Assembly: GCA_903869345.1 (NCBI GenBank) | Contig: CAIPYM010000019.1 | Location: forward strand, 1 to 36,785 | Source of the DNA: an uncultured Pseudomonadota bacterium | GTDB taxonomy: Bacteria > Pseudomonadota > Alphaproteobacteria > UBA9219 | Direction of reading: 5' to 3' | Length of the DNA: 36,785 bases | In this document: positions 16,004-24,500 of the stretch, piece by piece | Layout: every line of letters starts with the position of its first letter | How positions within the stretch are numbered: position 1 is the stretch's first letter | Position numbers and translations under genes: made by a program | The notes under the pieces: generated by a model | What the model was told of the DNA's origin: nothing | Database searches by the model: none | Seen by the model: only the letters and a program-made list of their open reading frames with translations

Positions 16004-17941
16004 ATGCCGAGGGCAAGGGGTTTACATGTGATGAAAGGTCTTGAGGCATCCATCCGGCGCATGCGGGCGCTTTTGGGGTATGCTCCCTCGAAAACACCTT
16101 CTGCACGCCCTGGACGGTCCGAAAAGCCTTTGGGTGTTTCTTCGCCCCCCCCCGTCCGCAAGACACAACGGGTGGAAGTTCCGCTGCCGCCCTTACCGAT
16201 TCGTGAGGACAAGGCCCGCACGGGTTTGGAAAATCCCCCGGTACGCCCCCAAGAAGAGACATCCCTTGGGTCGGACGCTAACGTGGATTTCAAACAGGGG
16301 ATTGTTCTGACAGCCGAGGGGGGCCCCCTCAAGGTTCCTGAGGAATCTCGAACGCTCTGTGCCTTGTTTGATACGGGGCTCTGGGTTGTCAGCTCGGCTC
16401 ACCGAAACTCGCCTTTGATCACGTCGGTTGCTCAGGCCGCAAAGAGGCAGGGCTACCGCGTCGACCCCCCTCGTTACGTCACCCCCACCCAGATTCGCCA
16501 GATTTACACCCATGTGAGCCAACACGAACAGTCCGTGAAGATCGATAACAATGCAACGCGTCGCGCGATTGTCGATATCTTGGAACGCGCAACGGCTGTG
16601 GGAGCCAATGACATTCATATGGAGTCGTCAGACGGCAGGACCCGCATTGATTTTCGGATGGAAGGTTCCCTCCGTCCCCAGGGGACTCTAACGCAACGCG
16701 AAGGGGAACAGATTCTCTCGGCGATTTACGCGCATTCTGTTGGACAATCGGGGGCGACCGCCAACTGGCTCGAACCTCAGGCTGCCATGTTGAGCGCAAC
16801 GGCCTCGGGGCCGGATTCGTTGATGCTGCCCGAGGGAATCATTGGGGTGCGGTGCCAGTGGGTCCCGATCGCGGACGGCGGACGTTACCTGGACATGCGG
16901 CTCCAGTACGACTCGGCGCATCTTTTTGGTGAAAATTTTGTGATGGCCGACGTGGATTCGCTCGGCTTTTCGCAAGAGCAGTTACGAGTCGTTCAGGGGT
17001 TGCGTCAAGTTCCTGGCGGGATGCGGGTCTTCGCAGGCCCCGTGAATCAGGGGAAAACAACCACGTTGCGGGTGACGCTGAATCGGCGCATGGCCGAGAC
17101 CGAGATGCAACTGAACTGTTTGATGATTGAAGACCCCCCCGAAGGGGGGGTGCTGGGGACACGCCAGATTGGTGTTTCGTCGTCCGTGAAAGATGAGCAA
17201 CGCGAGCGCACATTTGTCGAAATCATGCGGTGCACGTTACGTCTGGATCCGGACATCGTGATGTTGGGGGAAGTGCGTGACCTGCAAACGGCACGATTCG
17301 CGTTTCGTCTGGCGTTGACGGGGCGTCAAGTGTACACGACGTTGCACGTCTATTCAGCGCTTGCGATTCCTCAACGCCTTCGGGACATTGGGATCGAGCC
17401 CTATTTGGTCTATGATCCTCTTTTGTTGCGGGGGATGTTCTGCCAACGCCTTGTGCGTACCCTGTGCCCGTCGTGCCGGATCCCTCTGCGGCAGGCTCCT
17501 GCGGAATTAGGTCCCCTTTACAAAGATCTGATACGACGAACACGGGCGGGACTGGCCGTCATGGACGCTGCGCGTGCGGCCACGTTTGATTCGGCGGCAC
17601 CGTACGAGGGACTCACGGAACCCGATCTTCAAAATGTCTATGTTGCCAACCCCGAGGGCTGTTCGGCGTGTTACAAGGGGCGCTCGGGGAGGACCATCTG
17701 CGCGGAGGTCATCGAGGTGGATCAGCAGCTGATGGACTTTCTTCAAGAAAACAGGCAGCCGGAGGCGCGACGCTACTGGTTATCTCCGCAAGGACTGAAG
17801 GGGGTGACGATGCTGTGGCATGCTTTTGAAAAAATGCGCCGTGGAGAAATTTGCCCCGCCGATGTAGAGTTTGAAATAGGTCGCCTTGTGACGGATAAAG
17901 AATTGAGCGAAGTTGAGCAACGCTTGGGGGGGACGGTATGA
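16004..17941 (+). CDS. pilQ: Type IVb pilus assembly ATPase PilQ (GspE/PulE family)
   Basis: This is the motor that drives pilin addition from the cytosol. The 645-aa protein has a Pro-rich N-terminus, an N2-like domain with RATAVGANDIHMESSDGRTRIDFRM, and Walker A GPVNQGKTT (unusual Val-Asn-Gln inside the loop but with GKT intact). The acidic box is IEDPPE, Walker B is DIVMLGEVRD, and the His box is GRQVYTTLHVYSA. A zinc site of CPSC and CSAC follows, as in GspE. The start is uncertain: ATG 16004 has GAGGAAAGG 14 bp upstream, while GTG 16028 and ATG 16031 follow AAGGGG closely. A run of nine C at 16145-16153 lies early in the gene. It overlaps pilR by four bases. Confidence 0.9.
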   Translation: MPRARGLHVMKGLEASIRRMRALLGYAPSKTPSARPGRSEKPLGVSSPPPVRKTQRVEVPLPPLPIREDKARTGLENPPVRPQEETSLGSDANVDFKQGIVLTAEGGPLKVPEESRTLCALFDTGLWVVSSAHRNSPLITSVAQAAKRQGYRVDPPRYVTPTQIRQIYTHVSQHEQSVKIDNNATRRAIVDILERATAVGANDIHMESSDGRTRIDFRMEGSLRPQGTLTQREGEQILSAIYAHSVGQSGATANWLEPQAAMLSATASGPDSLMLPEGIIGVRCQWVPIADGGRYLDMRLQYDSAHLFGENFVMADVDSLGFSQEQLRVVQGLRQVPGGMRVFAGPVNQGKTTTLRVTLNRRMAETEMQLNCLMIEDPPEGGVLGTRQIGVSSSVKDEQRERTFVEIMRCTLRLDPDIVMLGEVRDLQTARFAFRLALTGRQVYTTLHVYSALAIPQRLRDIGIEPYLVYDPLLLRGMFCQRLVRTLCPSCRIPLRQAPAELGPLYKDLIRRTRAGLAVMDAARAATFDSAAPYEGLTEPDLQNVYVANPEGCSACYKGRSGRTICAEVIEVDQQLMDFLQENRQPEARRYWLSPQGLKGVTMLWHAFEKMRRGEICPADVEFEIGRLVTDKELSEVEQRLGGTV

Positions 17942-19035
17942 GCCTGAAGGTTCTTGATCTCGAGAGGGCGTGGCTTCGGTGGCAGTTTCGGACGAGCGCC
18001 CGCACACGTTTCCGTGTGTACCGGAAGCTAGAAGGCATGCTGCGGATGAACGAGGCGTTGTCACGGTGCTTGGATCGTCTTTACATGAACGCCTCTGAGA
18101 TGGGGAAGTACCCTAAACGTCCGGCGGCGGCCGCGTTGCGGGAATGGTTTTTGGCGGACCGGCAGGGTCTTCCTCTGGCCGAATCGGTCATCGGCTGGAT
18201 TCCGTCCTCCGAGCTGTACATGATCCGCGCGGGTGAAGAATCGGGCACGCTGGCGAAGGCGTTGGCCTCCATTCAGGCCATGGGCGCCAAGGCGCGTCAG
18301 ATGCGAGAAGCCGTGATGTACGCCGTGGCTTACCCGACGTTTATGATCATTCTTTTGGGATTTGTTCTTTGGATTTTTGGGGTCCAGCTGATTCAAAACA
18401 TGCGCAAAACAGCACCGCCGCAGGTGGTCGATGCCATGGGGAGCGTCCCCGCCGTTTCTGATTTTATCAGTGAATGGGGACTTTGGTGCGTGGCGGGCGT
18501 TGTTGTTTTTCTGTTGATCATTACGGCTACACTGCCAACCTGGCGCGGGACGTGGCGCATACGGCTGGATCGTTTTCCGCCCTGGTCTTGGTACCGTATT
18601 CTTCAAGGAAGCGGTTTTCTGCTGGGGATCGCAGCGCTTTTAGGGGCGCAAGTGCCGCTCAAGCGGGCGCTGGAGATTCTTGAAAGCAACGCAACTCCCT
18701 GGCTGAAGGAGCGCCTAAGCGCGGCGCGCCAGCAGGTGCTGCGCGGGAGAAACCTCGGCGAGGCGCTGCGCAGCACGGGGTACGATTTTCCGGACCCAGG
18801 AGTCGCTGTTGACTTGGAAATTTTATCCGAACGGGCCGATGTGGGAAGCGTGATTGAGGAAATCACCGAAGATTGGATTCGCGATCAAATTGATCTTTTG
18901 AGAGCCCAAGCAGCGATTGCACGCAACGTCGGTCTTGTCTTGGTGGGGGGAACCATCGCATGGACGATGCAGTCCGTGTTCAACGTTGTGACGGTTGTTG
19001 CGCGTGGAGGTGCCGGTGGTGCTGGAGGTTTTTGA
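17938..19035 (+). CDS. pilR: Type IVb pilus inner-membrane platform protein PilR (GspF family)
   Basis: This is the inner-membrane platform on which the ATPase acts. The 365-aa protein has two GspF-type cytosolic domains, each ahead of membrane helices. The first carries SELYMIRAGEESGTLAKALASI and the second IAALLGAQVPLKRALEIL and AVDLEILSERADVGSVIEEI. Membrane helices are seen at about 135-157 (FMIILLGFVLWIFGVQLIQ), 178-200 and 325-350. It ends in a Gly/Ala-rich tail. The ATGA overlap with pilQ indicates coupled translation. The length is usual for the R64 PilR type. Confidence 0.9.
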   Translation: MSLKVLDLERAWLRWQFRTSARTRFRVYRKLEGMLRMNEALSRCLDRLYMNASEMGKYPKRPAAAALREWFLADRQGLPLAESVIGWIPSSELYMIRAGEESGTLAKALASIQAMGAKARQMREAVMYAVAYPTFMIILLGFVLWIFGVQLIQNMRKTAPPQVVDAMGSVPAVSDFISEWGLWCVAGVVVFLLIITATLPTWRGTWRIRLDRFPPWSWYRILQGSGFLLGIAALLGAQVPLKRALEILESNATPWLKERLSAARQQVLRGRNLGEALRSTGYDFPDPGVAVDLEILSERADVGSVIEEITEDWIRDQIDLLRAQAAIARNVGLVLVGGTIAWTMQSVFNVVTVVARGGAGGAGGF

Positions 19036-19078
19036 CAAAGGGGATGTAGGGGGGCAACGGCGTCGAGGGCTCTCGCAC

Positions 19079-19720
19079 GTGAACCGGTTACGCCGAGGGT
19101 TTACGCTTGCAGAGGTCGCCATCTTGCTGGGAATCGTGGCCTTTGTTTTTGGGGCCGTTTGGATCGCAAGTGACATGGTTTGGCGCAGCTACACACGTGA
19201 CAAGACCTTGCAGCAAATTTTTGCGATCGTGAACAATGTGCGGGAGGTTTATGCTCCCATTGGGCAAGGGACTTTGCCCAACAACGCAGGGACGGCTGAT
19301 GTGACGGCCATTCTTGATGGACAACGGCTTGTTCCCATCGAAATGCGGGTGGATCGCTCCAATGCGGCGGGTAACCTGCGCCATGCCTTAGGGGGGCCCG
19401 TGACCCTTTTGGCGGAAAACACGCCCTCAGGGATCGCGCAAGGCGTTTTGCGCGTGACGTTGGGGGGGCTCAAGGCAGGCAATTGTGTGTATCTTCTGAT
19501 GACCCTGCCCGCAACGTTTCCTGAAGTTGGGATGACGCGGTTGGCGGCCAACAGTACACATTCCGTTGCGATTGATCCGCATAATGTCACACTTCCCTTC
19601 ACGTTTCCCTCCGGGGGGGGAACTGCATCTTCGTTCCCGTTAGCGACAGCAACGACGTGGTGCGATGCAGCCAACGGTGTGAACAACCAGGTGGAATTCG
19701 ATTTTCTTGTCCGTAACTAG
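19079..19720 (+). CDS. Type IVb prepilin 1 (PilS-like)
   Basis: This is a pilin precursor with a short basic leader VNRLRRG cut before Phe (GFTLAEV), giving the invariant Glu5 of the mature protein. A hydrophobic helix follows (AILLGIVAFVFGAVWIA). The mature part is about 206 aa with two cysteines (in AGNCVYLL and TTWCDAANG) that would form the C-terminal disulfide loop. I chose GTG 19079 because GAGGG lies nine bases ahead; starts further upstream overlap pilR and would lengthen the leader to about 35 residues, as in some type IVb pilins. A run of eight G at 19613-19620 is in the gene. No prepilin peptidase gene is present nearby. Confidence 0.8.
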   Translation: MNRLRRGFTLAEVAILLGIVAFVFGAVWIASDMVWRSYTRDKTLQQIFAIVNNVREVYAPIGQGTLPNNAGTADVTAILDGQRLVPIEMRVDRSNAAGNLRHALGGPVTLLAENTPSGIAQGVLRVTLGGLKAGNCVYLLMTLPATFPEVGMTRLAANSTHSVAIDPHNVTLPFTFPSGGGTASSFPLATATTWCDAANGVNNQVEFDFLVRN

Positions 19721-19731
19721 AGGTCTCGGCT

Positions 19732-20358
19732 GTGCGAATCAAAAGGCACCGAAAACACCCCCCCGCCCGCGGCATGACATTGGCCGAAGTCGCGATCGTC
19801 ATGGGGCTCATCGGGCTGCTGCTTGGGGCGCTTTGGTCCTTTGTTCCCCTGGTGTACAGCCGAGCGCAGCAAGAGCAAATGTTTGAGCAGATTCTGTTAA
19901 CAGTTAACAAGATGCGGGGTTTTTACCTCGGGCAGGCCAGGATTCCCTCGGGGCTCACAACAGATACAGCGATTCGCCACGAAATCGTGCCCCCGGAGAT
20001 GGTGCGTGATAAGACCGCGACGACGCTCATTGCAGATCATACGTGGAGCTCACCAGAAACAAGCGGAACGTACACAAACGGAACCTACATTGTGGACGAC
20101 GATCCAGGGGGGACGTCCTCGGGACAGCTTTTCCGTCTTCAGCTGTTGGATCTTCCTTTGAGGATCTGCATGCCCTTGGTGCCGCGTCTGACAGGGATTG
20201 AGGGGCCTTCGGGTATCACGGCGTTGACCATTAACGGAGTCGCCGTTCCGACCCCCACCAAGGTAACGGTTGGGGCGGCTTCAGCGGCCTGTCAAGGCGG
20301 AACCATTCCTCGCACGGACAGGGCAAACGTCATTTTCACGTACCGACTCCGCGATTGA
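19732..20358 (+). CDS. Type IVb prepilin 2
   Basis: This second pilin precursor is 208 aa. The 14-residue basic leader ends RG and is cut before Met (GMTLAEV), the Met-start form common in type IVb pilins such as TcpA. Glu5 is kept, followed by a hydrophobic helix (AIVMGLIGLLLGALWSFV). Two cysteines (LRICMPLV and SAACQGG) fit the usual disulfide. It is related to prepilin 1 in the first 30 mature residues but differs beyond. The GTG start at 19732 follows AGAGG, 11 bp after the previous stop. One of the pair may be the major subunit and the other a minor or tip pilin; the sequence does not say which. It is the last gene of the island and converges on pdhA. Confidence 0.8.
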   Translation: MRIKRHRKHPPARGMTLAEVAIVMGLIGLLLGALWSFVPLVYSRAQQEQMFEQILLTVNKMRGFYLGQARIPSGLTTDTAIRHEIVPPEMVRDKTATTLIADHTWSSPETSGTYTNGTYIVDDDPGGTSSGQLFRLQLLDLPLRICMPLVPRLTGIEGPSGITALTINGVAVPTPTKVTVGAASAACQGGTIPRTDRANVIFTYRLRD

Positions 20359-20432
20359 GCGTCATCGCGGCACGTCGCCCTGGGCGTCGAAACCGGACAC
20401 AGGACCCCTTGTCTTCTGTTGAAAAAACAGGG

Positions 20433-21482
20433 TCAACTGATGTGCGTTTCCACCAGAACGTCTGTTCCAAGCTCGGAAGGGTCGGGCTCGGGGCTGGCTT
20501 GTGCGAACGCGGTGGCCGCAGCGACCTGAGCTTTTACGTCCCGTTCAAGAGCGCTGAAAACATCTTCTTCCACGAGGCCCTGCGCGAGCATCAGGGCCTT
20601 GAGCCGTTCAATCGGATCACGCGACGCGCGCCATTCGTCCACTTCCTCGCGGGTCCTGTACTTGGCAGGGTCGGACATGGAGTGGCCACGGTACCGGTAG
20701 GTCAGGACCTCCAAGAGCACGGGCCCCCCGCCGGAGCGTGCGCGGTCCAGGGCGTCCAGGGCCGCTTCACGAACCGCGAGGACATCCATGCCATCCACGC
20801 GCTGTCCAGGAATCCCGTAAGGTTCGCCGCGTTTGTAAAGGTCCCCCGCAGCGTGGCGCTGAACGCTGGTCCCCATGCTGTATTTGTTGTTTTCCAGCAC
20901 GTAGACAACCGGGAGCTTCCACAGAGCCGCCATGTTGAAGCTTTCGTAAACCTGCCCCTGGTTGGCGGCACCGTCGCCCAGGTACGTCACACAAACGCCC
21001 CCGTCTTGTTTGTAGCGATGCGCGAAGGCAAGCCCCGTGCCCATCGGCACCTGCGCCCCGACGATTCCGTGCCCGCCGAAAAAGTTTTTCTCGCGGCTGA
21101 ACATGTGCATCGAGCCGCCCTTGCCGCGCGAGTACCCACCCTCGCGGCCGAGCAACTCGGCCATGACGCCGCCGGGGTCCATGCCAGCAGCCAGCATATG
21201 CCCGTGGTCGCGGTACGTGGTGATGACCGTGTCGCCTTCCCTCTGGGCGGACTGAAAGCCCACCACGACGGCTTCCTGGCCGATGTAAAGGTGGCAAAAG
21301 CCCCCAATCAGCCCCATGCCGTACAATTGCCCGGCTTTTTCCTCAAACCGCCGAACAAGCAGCATCTCCCGGTAAAGCCGCTGAGCCAAGGCCGAATCAA
21401 GGACCGAAGCCGCCGTCCGTGAGGGCGGCACCACAAGGCGCGCGTGAGGGCTTTTGGGAGGGGGCATCCGGACCTCTCTCAA
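20433..21482 (-). CDS. pdhA: Pyruvate dehydrogenase E1 component, alpha subunit
   Basis: E1-alpha binds thiamine diphosphate and starts conversion of pyruvate to acetyl-CoA. The 349-aa protein has MLLVRRFEEKAGQLYGMGLIGGFCHLYIGQEA, a FGGHGIVGAQVPMGTGLAFAH segment, the ThDP motif GDGAANQGQVYESFNMA ending in LENN, and the YRGHSMSDPAKYRTREEV loop. The size and motifs match the alphaproteobacterial heterotetrameric type. The ATG at 21482 follows GAGAGG. The normal downstream partner pdhB is absent; 74 bp after the stop the pilin gene ends on the other strand. ftsB and eno lie upstream in the usual order. Confidence 0.96.
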   Translation of the reverse strand: MREVRMPPPKSPHARLVVPPSRTAASVLDSALAQRLYREMLLVRRFEEKAGQLYGMGLIGGFCHLYIGQEAVVVGFQSAQREGDTVITTYRDHGHMLAAGMDPGGVMAELLGREGGYSRGKGGSMHMFSREKNFFGGHGIVGAQVPMGTGLAFAHRYKQDGGVCVTYLGDGAANQGQVYESFNMAALWKLPVVYVLENNKYSMGTSVQRHAAGDLYKRGEPYGIPGQRVDGMDVLAVREAALDALDRARSGGGPVLLEVLTYRYRGHSMSDPAKYRTREEVDEWRASRDPIERLKALMLAQGLVEEDVFSALERDVKAQVAAATAFAQASPEPDPSELGTDVLVETHIS

Positions 21483-21490
21483 GGGGAATA

Positions 21491-21524
21491 GCGAATCGCA
21501 ACGTGAAGCAAAACCACGATTCGC
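21491..21524. promoter_or_regulatory. Inverted repeat in the ftsB-pdhA gap
   Basis: GCGAATCG (21491-21498) and CGATTCGC (21517-21524) form a perfect 8-bp inverted repeat with an 18-bp spacer. It starts nine bases upstream of the pdhA start codon. Each arm holds a GANTC site (CcrM methylation motif in alphaproteobacteria). A second small palindrome CCCCTTTGGGG lies at 21531-21541. It could be a regulator site or leader hairpin for pdhA. No known operator is recognised. Confidence 0.35.
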
Positions 21525-21576
21525 GCAAGTCCCCTTTGGGGTGAAGACCCTTATATTCTTTCTTCAGGGGCTCGAA

Positions 21577-21939
21577 TTACTTGTTGCGCTGCAGCAAATC
21601 GCCGTTTTGGGCGCGCAATTCGTCCGTTGGGACCAGAAGGATAACTTCACCGGGTTTTGAGTAATTCAGCCAAAGACGCGACTGTTCATCCAAAAGATCC
21701 GGGTCAAGACGATCGGGTCGTAAAAGTCGGGCCCGGTGTTCCAACGTTGTGCGTTCGTTGTGCAGGGTGTTCAGCAGGTCTTCTTCCACCTGAACCTCGT
21801 GCCGGAGGCGTTGAAGGGCAAACCATCCCCGGTCGCCTTGCAGCGTGTAGTACAGAAAGTACGCGACCACGCAAAGCCCCAGGAAAGAACCCAGCCCATA
21901 GGCGAGAGAAAGGGGCGAAAGACGAAAACGCATGAACAT
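21577..21939 (-). CDS. ftsB: Cell division protein FtsB/DivIC family (septum formation initiator)
   Basis: This is a small bitopic protein of the FtsQBL divisome complex. The 120-aa protein has one membrane helix at about residues 12-32 (LAYGLGSFLGLCVVAYFLYYTL). The G-D-x-G-W-x-x-L-x-x-L motif (GDRGWFALQRL) follows, then a coiled-coil of about 35 residues with heptad Leu/Val and the LLRPDRLDPDLLDEQSR segment typical of alphaproteobacterial members. Its position between eno and pdhA is the classic order in this class. ATG 21939 is used; ATG 21933 is an alternative. Confidence 0.9.
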   Translation of the reverse strand: MFMRFRLSPLSLAYGLGSFLGLCVVAYFLYYTLQGDRGWFALQRLRHEVQVEEDLLNTLHNERTTLEHRARLLRPDRLDPDLLDEQSRLWLNYSKPGEVILLVPTDELRAQNGDLLQRNK

Positions 21940-21995
21940 CAGAGGACAGAGGACAGGAATCGGAGGACAGAAAGCGGAAGACCATTCCTTTCAGC

Positions 21996-22083
21996 CGTCA
22001 TTGCGAGTCCCCGAAGGGGACGAAGCAATCCAGGGCCGTTTGTCCAAAGTCCCCTGGATCGCTTCGCTCCGCTCGCGATGACG
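21996..22083. repeat. REP-like palindromic repeat, family 2 copy C
   Basis: The ends CGTCATTGCGAG and CTCGCGATGACG are inverted. Inside are nested arms such as TCCCCGAAGGGGA and CAATCCAGGG against CCCCTGGATCG. This CGTCATTGCGAG...GATGACG type is a well-known dispersed repeat in alphaproteobacteria and related genomes. It lies between ftsB and the eno stop. A related copy is at 34680-34778 and a damaged one near 24345-24425. Confidence 0.7.
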
Positions 22084-22151
22084 GGGGAGGGGACGGGGCT
22101 CCACAGAACGCCTTGTTTTTTGTCCCGCCCTCTCCCTTAAACGTCTCCGTC

Positions 22152-23453
<1,302 letters not shown>

Positions 23454-23547
23454 TCAAGGACATAAAACAGGAAAGGACTTTAGCACACTCGCGCGACGAA
23501 TCCAGTCCGCCGGTTGGGGCAGAAGCACGTCCTCTGAATCGCACCCG

Positions 23548-24288
23548 TCATCGCCACGCCACGTTGAACCCGCGAGGGATTGGCAGGCGGGCGACGTCCA
23601 CCGTGCGGGACGGCTGCGGCACCTGACCCAAGGTCTTGGCGCCCCACGTGTTGATGCGTTGCAGGGTGTACGTTCCTTGGTAGCCTGCCCGGTCGAGATC
23701 CTGGATGATCCACGCAAGATCGTGTTCGCTGAGCAAGTCCGGGTGGACGGTGGTGCGCACGGTGAACGTAAGCCCCTCGCGCGCCGCAGCGATCAGAAAC
23801 GTGAGGCTTCGGCGAAACGCCGCGCCGTGGCTTGCACGGCCCGTGACGGTGCGTTCCCGCGCAGGGGGAGCCTTGTAGTCCAGCGCGACGGCGTCCACCA
23901 AGCCCGCGTGCCACAGGCTTTCAACCACCTCGGGGCGTGTGCCGTTGGTATCGAGTTTGACCTTGTACCCCCGCGCCTTGGCGCTTTCGGCGATGTGGGG
24001 CAAATCGGGGCAGAGCGTGGCCTCGCCCCCCGACAAGACAACGCCGGTCAGGTTGCCGCGCCGCGTCTCCAGGAACGTCACCAAATCTTCGGGGCTCAGC
24101 GTTCCGGCGTGATCCCGCACAAGGTCGGGGTTGTGGCAGTAGGGACACCGCATCGTGCACCCCGAGAACCACACGATGCACGCAACCTCCCCCGGAAAAT
24201 CCAAAAGCGTGAACGGCGTGAGGGCGGCGGGATGAAAGCGGCTTGTTGAATTTTCTAAAGACGGCGGCATCGCAGCAGGGAGGGTCAT
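23548..24288 (-). CDS. nrdG: Anaerobic ribonucleotide reductase activating protein (radical SAM)
   Basis: This radical-SAM activase puts the glycyl radical on NrdD. The 246-aa protein has the iron-sulfur motif CTMRCPYC (Cys44, Cys48, Cys51) after FTLLDFPGEVACIVWFSG. It also has the SAM-binding GVVLSGGEATL and a KLDTNGTRPE strand. The later VDAVALDYKAP and TVRTTVHPDLLSEHDL are typical of the longer NrdG/pyruvate-formate-lyase-activase-like branch. It lies downstream of nrdD on the same strand, but a SYLF lipoprotein gene sits between them. The ATG at 24288 is used; ATG 24270 is an alternative. Confidence 0.88.
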   Translation of the reverse strand: MTLPAAMPPSLENSTSRFHPAALTPFTLLDFPGEVACIVWFSGCTMRCPYCHNPDLVRDHAGTLSPEDLVTFLETRRGNLTGVVLSGGEATLCPDLPHIAESAKARGYKVKLDTNGTRPEVVESLWHAGLVDAVALDYKAPPARERTVTGRASHGAAFRRSLTFLIAAAREGLTFTVRTTVHPDLLSEHDLAWIIQDLDRAGYQGTYTLQRINTWGAKTLGQVPQPSRTVDVARLPIPRGFNVAWR

Positions 24289-24344
24289 GTCTTACAATCT
24301 GTTGGGGCCCAGAAGAACGTCGGCATGTTGAGAGGTTGTCCCTT

Positions 24345-24425
24345 CACACGTCATTGGGCGATCCAGGGCCACGAGCCTGTCCCCTGGCTGGCTTCGCTCG
24401 CTAAGCTCGCCAGGAGAGGGGATAG
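24345..24425. repeat. Degenerate REP-like repeat, family 2 copy E
   Basis: CGTCATTGGGCGATCCAGGG and CCCCTGG...GGCTTCGCTCGCTAAGCTCGCC resemble the ends and middle of the family 2 repeats, but the closing GATGACG end is lost. It lies between the SYLF lipoprotein stop and the nrdG start. The remaining bases of that gap show nothing else I can name. Confidence 0.4.
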
Positions 24426-24500
24426 CTTCGGAGCGTTTTCATCCATCGTCTCCCCTCTCCCACACCCGATCCCTCCTTCTAGGAAGTCGAGGAGTCCCCC

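Noticed and set aside
6077-20358. Active conjugative plasmid
   Set aside because: No relaxase, replication, partition or integrase gene is present and both flanks are housekeeping genes; a chromosomal island is the better reading.
19721-20432. PilV shufflon
   Set aside because: There are no inverted recombination repeats and no Rci-type recombinase gene.
20355-21422. 355-aa open frame on the plus strand after the second pilin
   Set aside because: It overlaps pdhA fully, and pdhA is beyond doubt.
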